Of a DNA stretch of 64,000 bases, positions 61,607 to 64,000 are shown one piece after another. Below the pieces are notes generated by a model. The model did not search any database. It was given only the letters and a program-made list of their open reading frames with translations, and had not been told where the DNA came from. Within the stretch, counting starts at the first letter, position 1, and every line of letters starts with the position of its first letter. The position numbers were made by a program, and so were the translations under genes. Origin of the DNA: Seiridium cupressi (Eukaryota; Ascomycota; Sordariomycetes; Amphisphaeriales; Sporocadaceae); NCBI GenBank assembly GCA_036674765.1, contig JARVKI010000034.1, positions 248,001 to 312,000 of the forward strand. The letters are read 5' to 3'.

Positions 61607-64000
61607 ATGGGTCTTGCAAGGAAGGACTCAGTCAAGGTGGCGAACGTCCTCGTCCCTCAGCGCCTCCTGTCCACGAGGAATCCCAACAAGAATTGGAGAC
61701 CGCAAGCAGTCCAGGCCCAGGAAGCGGAAGACCAAGAGGAACAGGCTTACACAACCCCTCGAGACTCTCGTCGTGTCACCAGTGTCATCTACGACGCACC
61801 CGCGGCCGCGGCACCAGCACCCCTCCACATTGGCCGCCCCAGGAAAACCAGTGACCCCATCACAACGAGGGAGGCAGCCTCAGTCAGGTCCTCGGCCTTC
61901 ACGTCTCGGGAAGACCTTACCAGGTACAAGCCAACACACAGGGCCGAAGGTTCCGTTCCTTCCGTTGCCAGTTCCTTCGACAATTTCCACTGGGACCAGA
62001 GGAAGAGACCAGAGACGTCCGAAAGTGGATCGACGGATTATACAGACTGGAGAGCAGAGCCTCAACATGTCCCGCACCGAAGCGGCACCGTCAAGACTAT
62101 TGTCAAGGCCGTCGTCCCCGACGCTGTGTTGGACAGAGCGCGCAGCGTTGCCCAAAGAGCAAGGCGTTCCAGCATTGCTGAGGTGTACGAGAAGGCCAAG
62201 GTCAGGGGTCAACAACTTGAGCGCAAAAAATGGGTCCAGGTACTTTTCGAGTACACCATCTACCTCTTGCTTGTTTGCTTCGTATACTTTGTCCTCATTG
62301 GCATGCCCCTGTGGAAGGGGGCCGTCTACTGGCTGTACTGGGTTGTGTCAACCAAGTTCGTCATTGCTGGTGGCTGGTCCATCACCATCGGAATCGCTTG
62401 CGTGTAAGCTCCCCATAAGCGTCATTGGCCGGTATACCAATAGCTAATCGTGTCGCAGATATGCCTTCGCTCCCCTTCTCATTCTGTTTGAGAAGGAGCC
62501 TCCCATGGTTGAGCGACCAGACGACTTTGATAGGACTACCATCCCCGGTGTCCACAATACCGCTCTCCTAATTCCCTGCTACAAGTCAGAAAACATCATC
62601 GGACCAACTCTAGATGCGGCACTCAAGATCTTCCCTGCCTCGCACATCTTCGTCATTGCCAATGGTAACTCGGAAACACCCCTTGACAACACGGCAGATG
62701 TCTGTGCGCGCTACGGCGTCAAACATGTCTGGTCTGGTGTTGGCTCCAAGATCGTTGCTCAATATGTCGGCTGCTACAAGGCCAAGCGATTCGAAAACGT
62801 CCTACTCATTGATGATGACTGCGCCTTGCCACCAAACTTCCCAGTCGTTAGCGACAGGCTCACTGACACGGTGAAGAGTGTCGGATACACCATCAAGAGT
62901 GTTGGACCGGACTCGTCCAAGGGTACATGGTGCCAGCAAGCTCAGGACCTCGAGTACAAACTGTCGGGGCTCCAGCGCGCGTTTGCCGGCAAGGTCGGTA
63001 GTGCAACTTTCCCTCACGGTGCCATCTCCCTTTGGAACCGCAAATTTCTCATCGAGACCTTCAACGATCACCCAGGCTACTCGGTCTCGGAGGATTGGTT
63101 CTTCGGAGACAGCTGCCGCCGTCTCGGAGGCCGTATCGTCATGTGCTCTTCCGTGTTCGTCGAGACCGAGACTCCTAGCGCCGTCTTCTTTAGCAGCGGT
63201 GGCAGCCGTGGTGGCTTCGGTGAGATGACCATCTTCAAGCAGCGCTTCATGCGATGGAACTTCTTCTTCGTCAACGGCATGTACTACAACATGAAGTACA
63301 TCATCAAGAGCTGGAGCCTCGGCTGGTGGGAGATTGGTGCCAAGATCTTCGTCTTCCAAGAGGTCTACGAGACCCTCCTTTATCTGTTCACCCCATTCAT
63401 TCTTCCCATTTCCTTCATTGTCCGCCCCGACTTTTGCGGGTATCTGCTGGCCGGCACGATTGTCTTGTATCTGATCAACGTCGTTATCTTCAACGAGGTT
63501 CACCTGCGCTTGAGGAAGGAGCGCATCAGCTGGACCGTGCTCCTGGTTTACTATATGCCGTACAAGTTGATCCTCACCCTTGTCAACGTCGCAAGCTGCT
63601 ACTGGTCCTTGTATAAGTACGCCAAGTACTTCGCCAAGCGCCATCCCAAGATCATCGAGGACGAAAAGGCGGTCGAGGTGGCCATGCGCGTGGACGAGGA
63701 AGAGTACATCAACGAGAAGAAGGGACACACTGTATCTTCCAGCAGCTCGTCGTCCAGCTTCAGCGAGTACAGCTACTACACTGAGCACGGACTTCCTCAG
63801 ATGACCTCGACAAACACCACCACCATGGCGAATGACAAGAGGTTGAGCTTTATCCCCGGAACCATCGACTCGATCCCCCCGTCCCCAACGAGACCACAGC
63901 CCACCTACTCTGGTGGCCTTTCACCCATGGGCGTCCAGGCCAACGACTTCGCAGCACATGCTGAAGAGTCTCCTCGCGTCAGCTCCGAGAAGGCGGGATT
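61607..64000 (+). CDS. Family 2 glycosyltransferase, polytopic membrane protein (partial, runs off the window)
   Basis: Processive-type GT2 enzyme resembling the conserved filamentous-fungal GT2 described as needed for hyphal growth on surfaces (ZtGT2/FgGT2 group); the product polysaccharide is not settled. Exons 61607-62403 and 62459 to beyond the window (55-base intron); 779 residues are visible. Disordered N-terminus to about residue 200; membrane segments near 212-275 (LFEYTIYLLLVCFVYFVLIG, FVIAGGWSITIGIACVYAFA). The catalytic domain has LLIPCYKSENIIGPTL, the DxD-type VLLIDDDCALPPNFP (about 384), SEDWFFGDSCRRLGG (about 476) and the QxxRW motif QRFMRW (about 526). Further membrane segments follow (ETLLYLFTPFILPISFIV; GYLLAGTIVLYLINVVIF; VLLVYYMPYKLILTLVNVAS), then a Ser-rich cytosolic tail. 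All GT2 catalytic motifs are intact. The ATG at 61607 has a good context (caagATGg). Confidence 0.93.

Noticed and set aside
62802..63788. Minus-strand frame of 328 codons.
   Set aside because: Antisense shadow of the glycosyltransferase catalytic exon, produced by GC-rich third positions.

Overview
The window is nuclear DNA of a filamentous ascomycete (Pezizomycotina, most likely a Sordariomycete; I cannot name the genus). The evidence is many short spliceosomal introns (about 51-190 bases, GT..AG with CTRAY-like branch sites), fungal versions of conserved eukaryotic proteins (Sar1, PP1, eIF3a, a 93-residue G-gamma, the mitochondrial ATP synthase delta subunit), an intron-bearing tRNA, and gene-poor tracts carrying C-to-T style lesions that resemble repeat-induced point mutation (RIP). 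There are no operons; genes lie on both strands with long intergenic stretches.

Layout. 1-5.5 kb: a long minus-strand gene for a disordered cysteine-cluster protein whose reading frame holds two internal TAG codons. 5.8-6.6 kb: minus-strand ATP synthase delta subunit (5 exons). 6.6-11.8 kb: no convincing gene. 11.8-14.0 kb: large acidic/basic disordered fungal protein. 15.0-16.0 kb: SAR1 (6 exons). 17.2-19.6 kb: membrane-anchored patatin-type lipase.

21.3-31 kb is accessory. It holds an intact cytosolic-type catechol/hydroxyquinol 1,2-dioxygenase, an intron-containing tRNA-Thr, fragments of decayed genes, a secreted intradiol dioxygenase pseudogene with three lesions, and a secreted tyrosinase whose eight-exon frame is intact except for one TAG. 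All three recognisable enzymes of this stretch act on phenolic rings, so it looks like a decaying aromatic-oxidation neighbourhood.

32.6-36.2 kb: NTO1-like double-PHD subunit of a histone acetyltransferase complex. 41.3-42.5 kb: PP1 catalytic subunit (4 exons). 44.6-45.7 kb: minus-strand Rdx/SelW-like protein with an unusual C-terminal extension. 47.2-47.6 kb: minus-strand G-protein gamma subunit. 49.9-53.2 kb: eIF3a, whose first coding exon is just the start codon. 53.2-61.6 kb: gene-poor DNA with an assembly gap flanked by suspicious homopolymers and a 43-base inverted repeat. 61.6 kb to the window end: a family 2 glycosyltransferase with several membrane segments, cut by the window edge.

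The housekeeping genes (secretion, translation, energy, chromatin, signalling) have no evident functional link to each other. I found no convincing novel multi-gene system. The most unusual content is the decaying phenol-oxidase neighbourhood, the interrupted cysteine-cluster gene, the extended Rdx protein and the alternative start of G-gamma.
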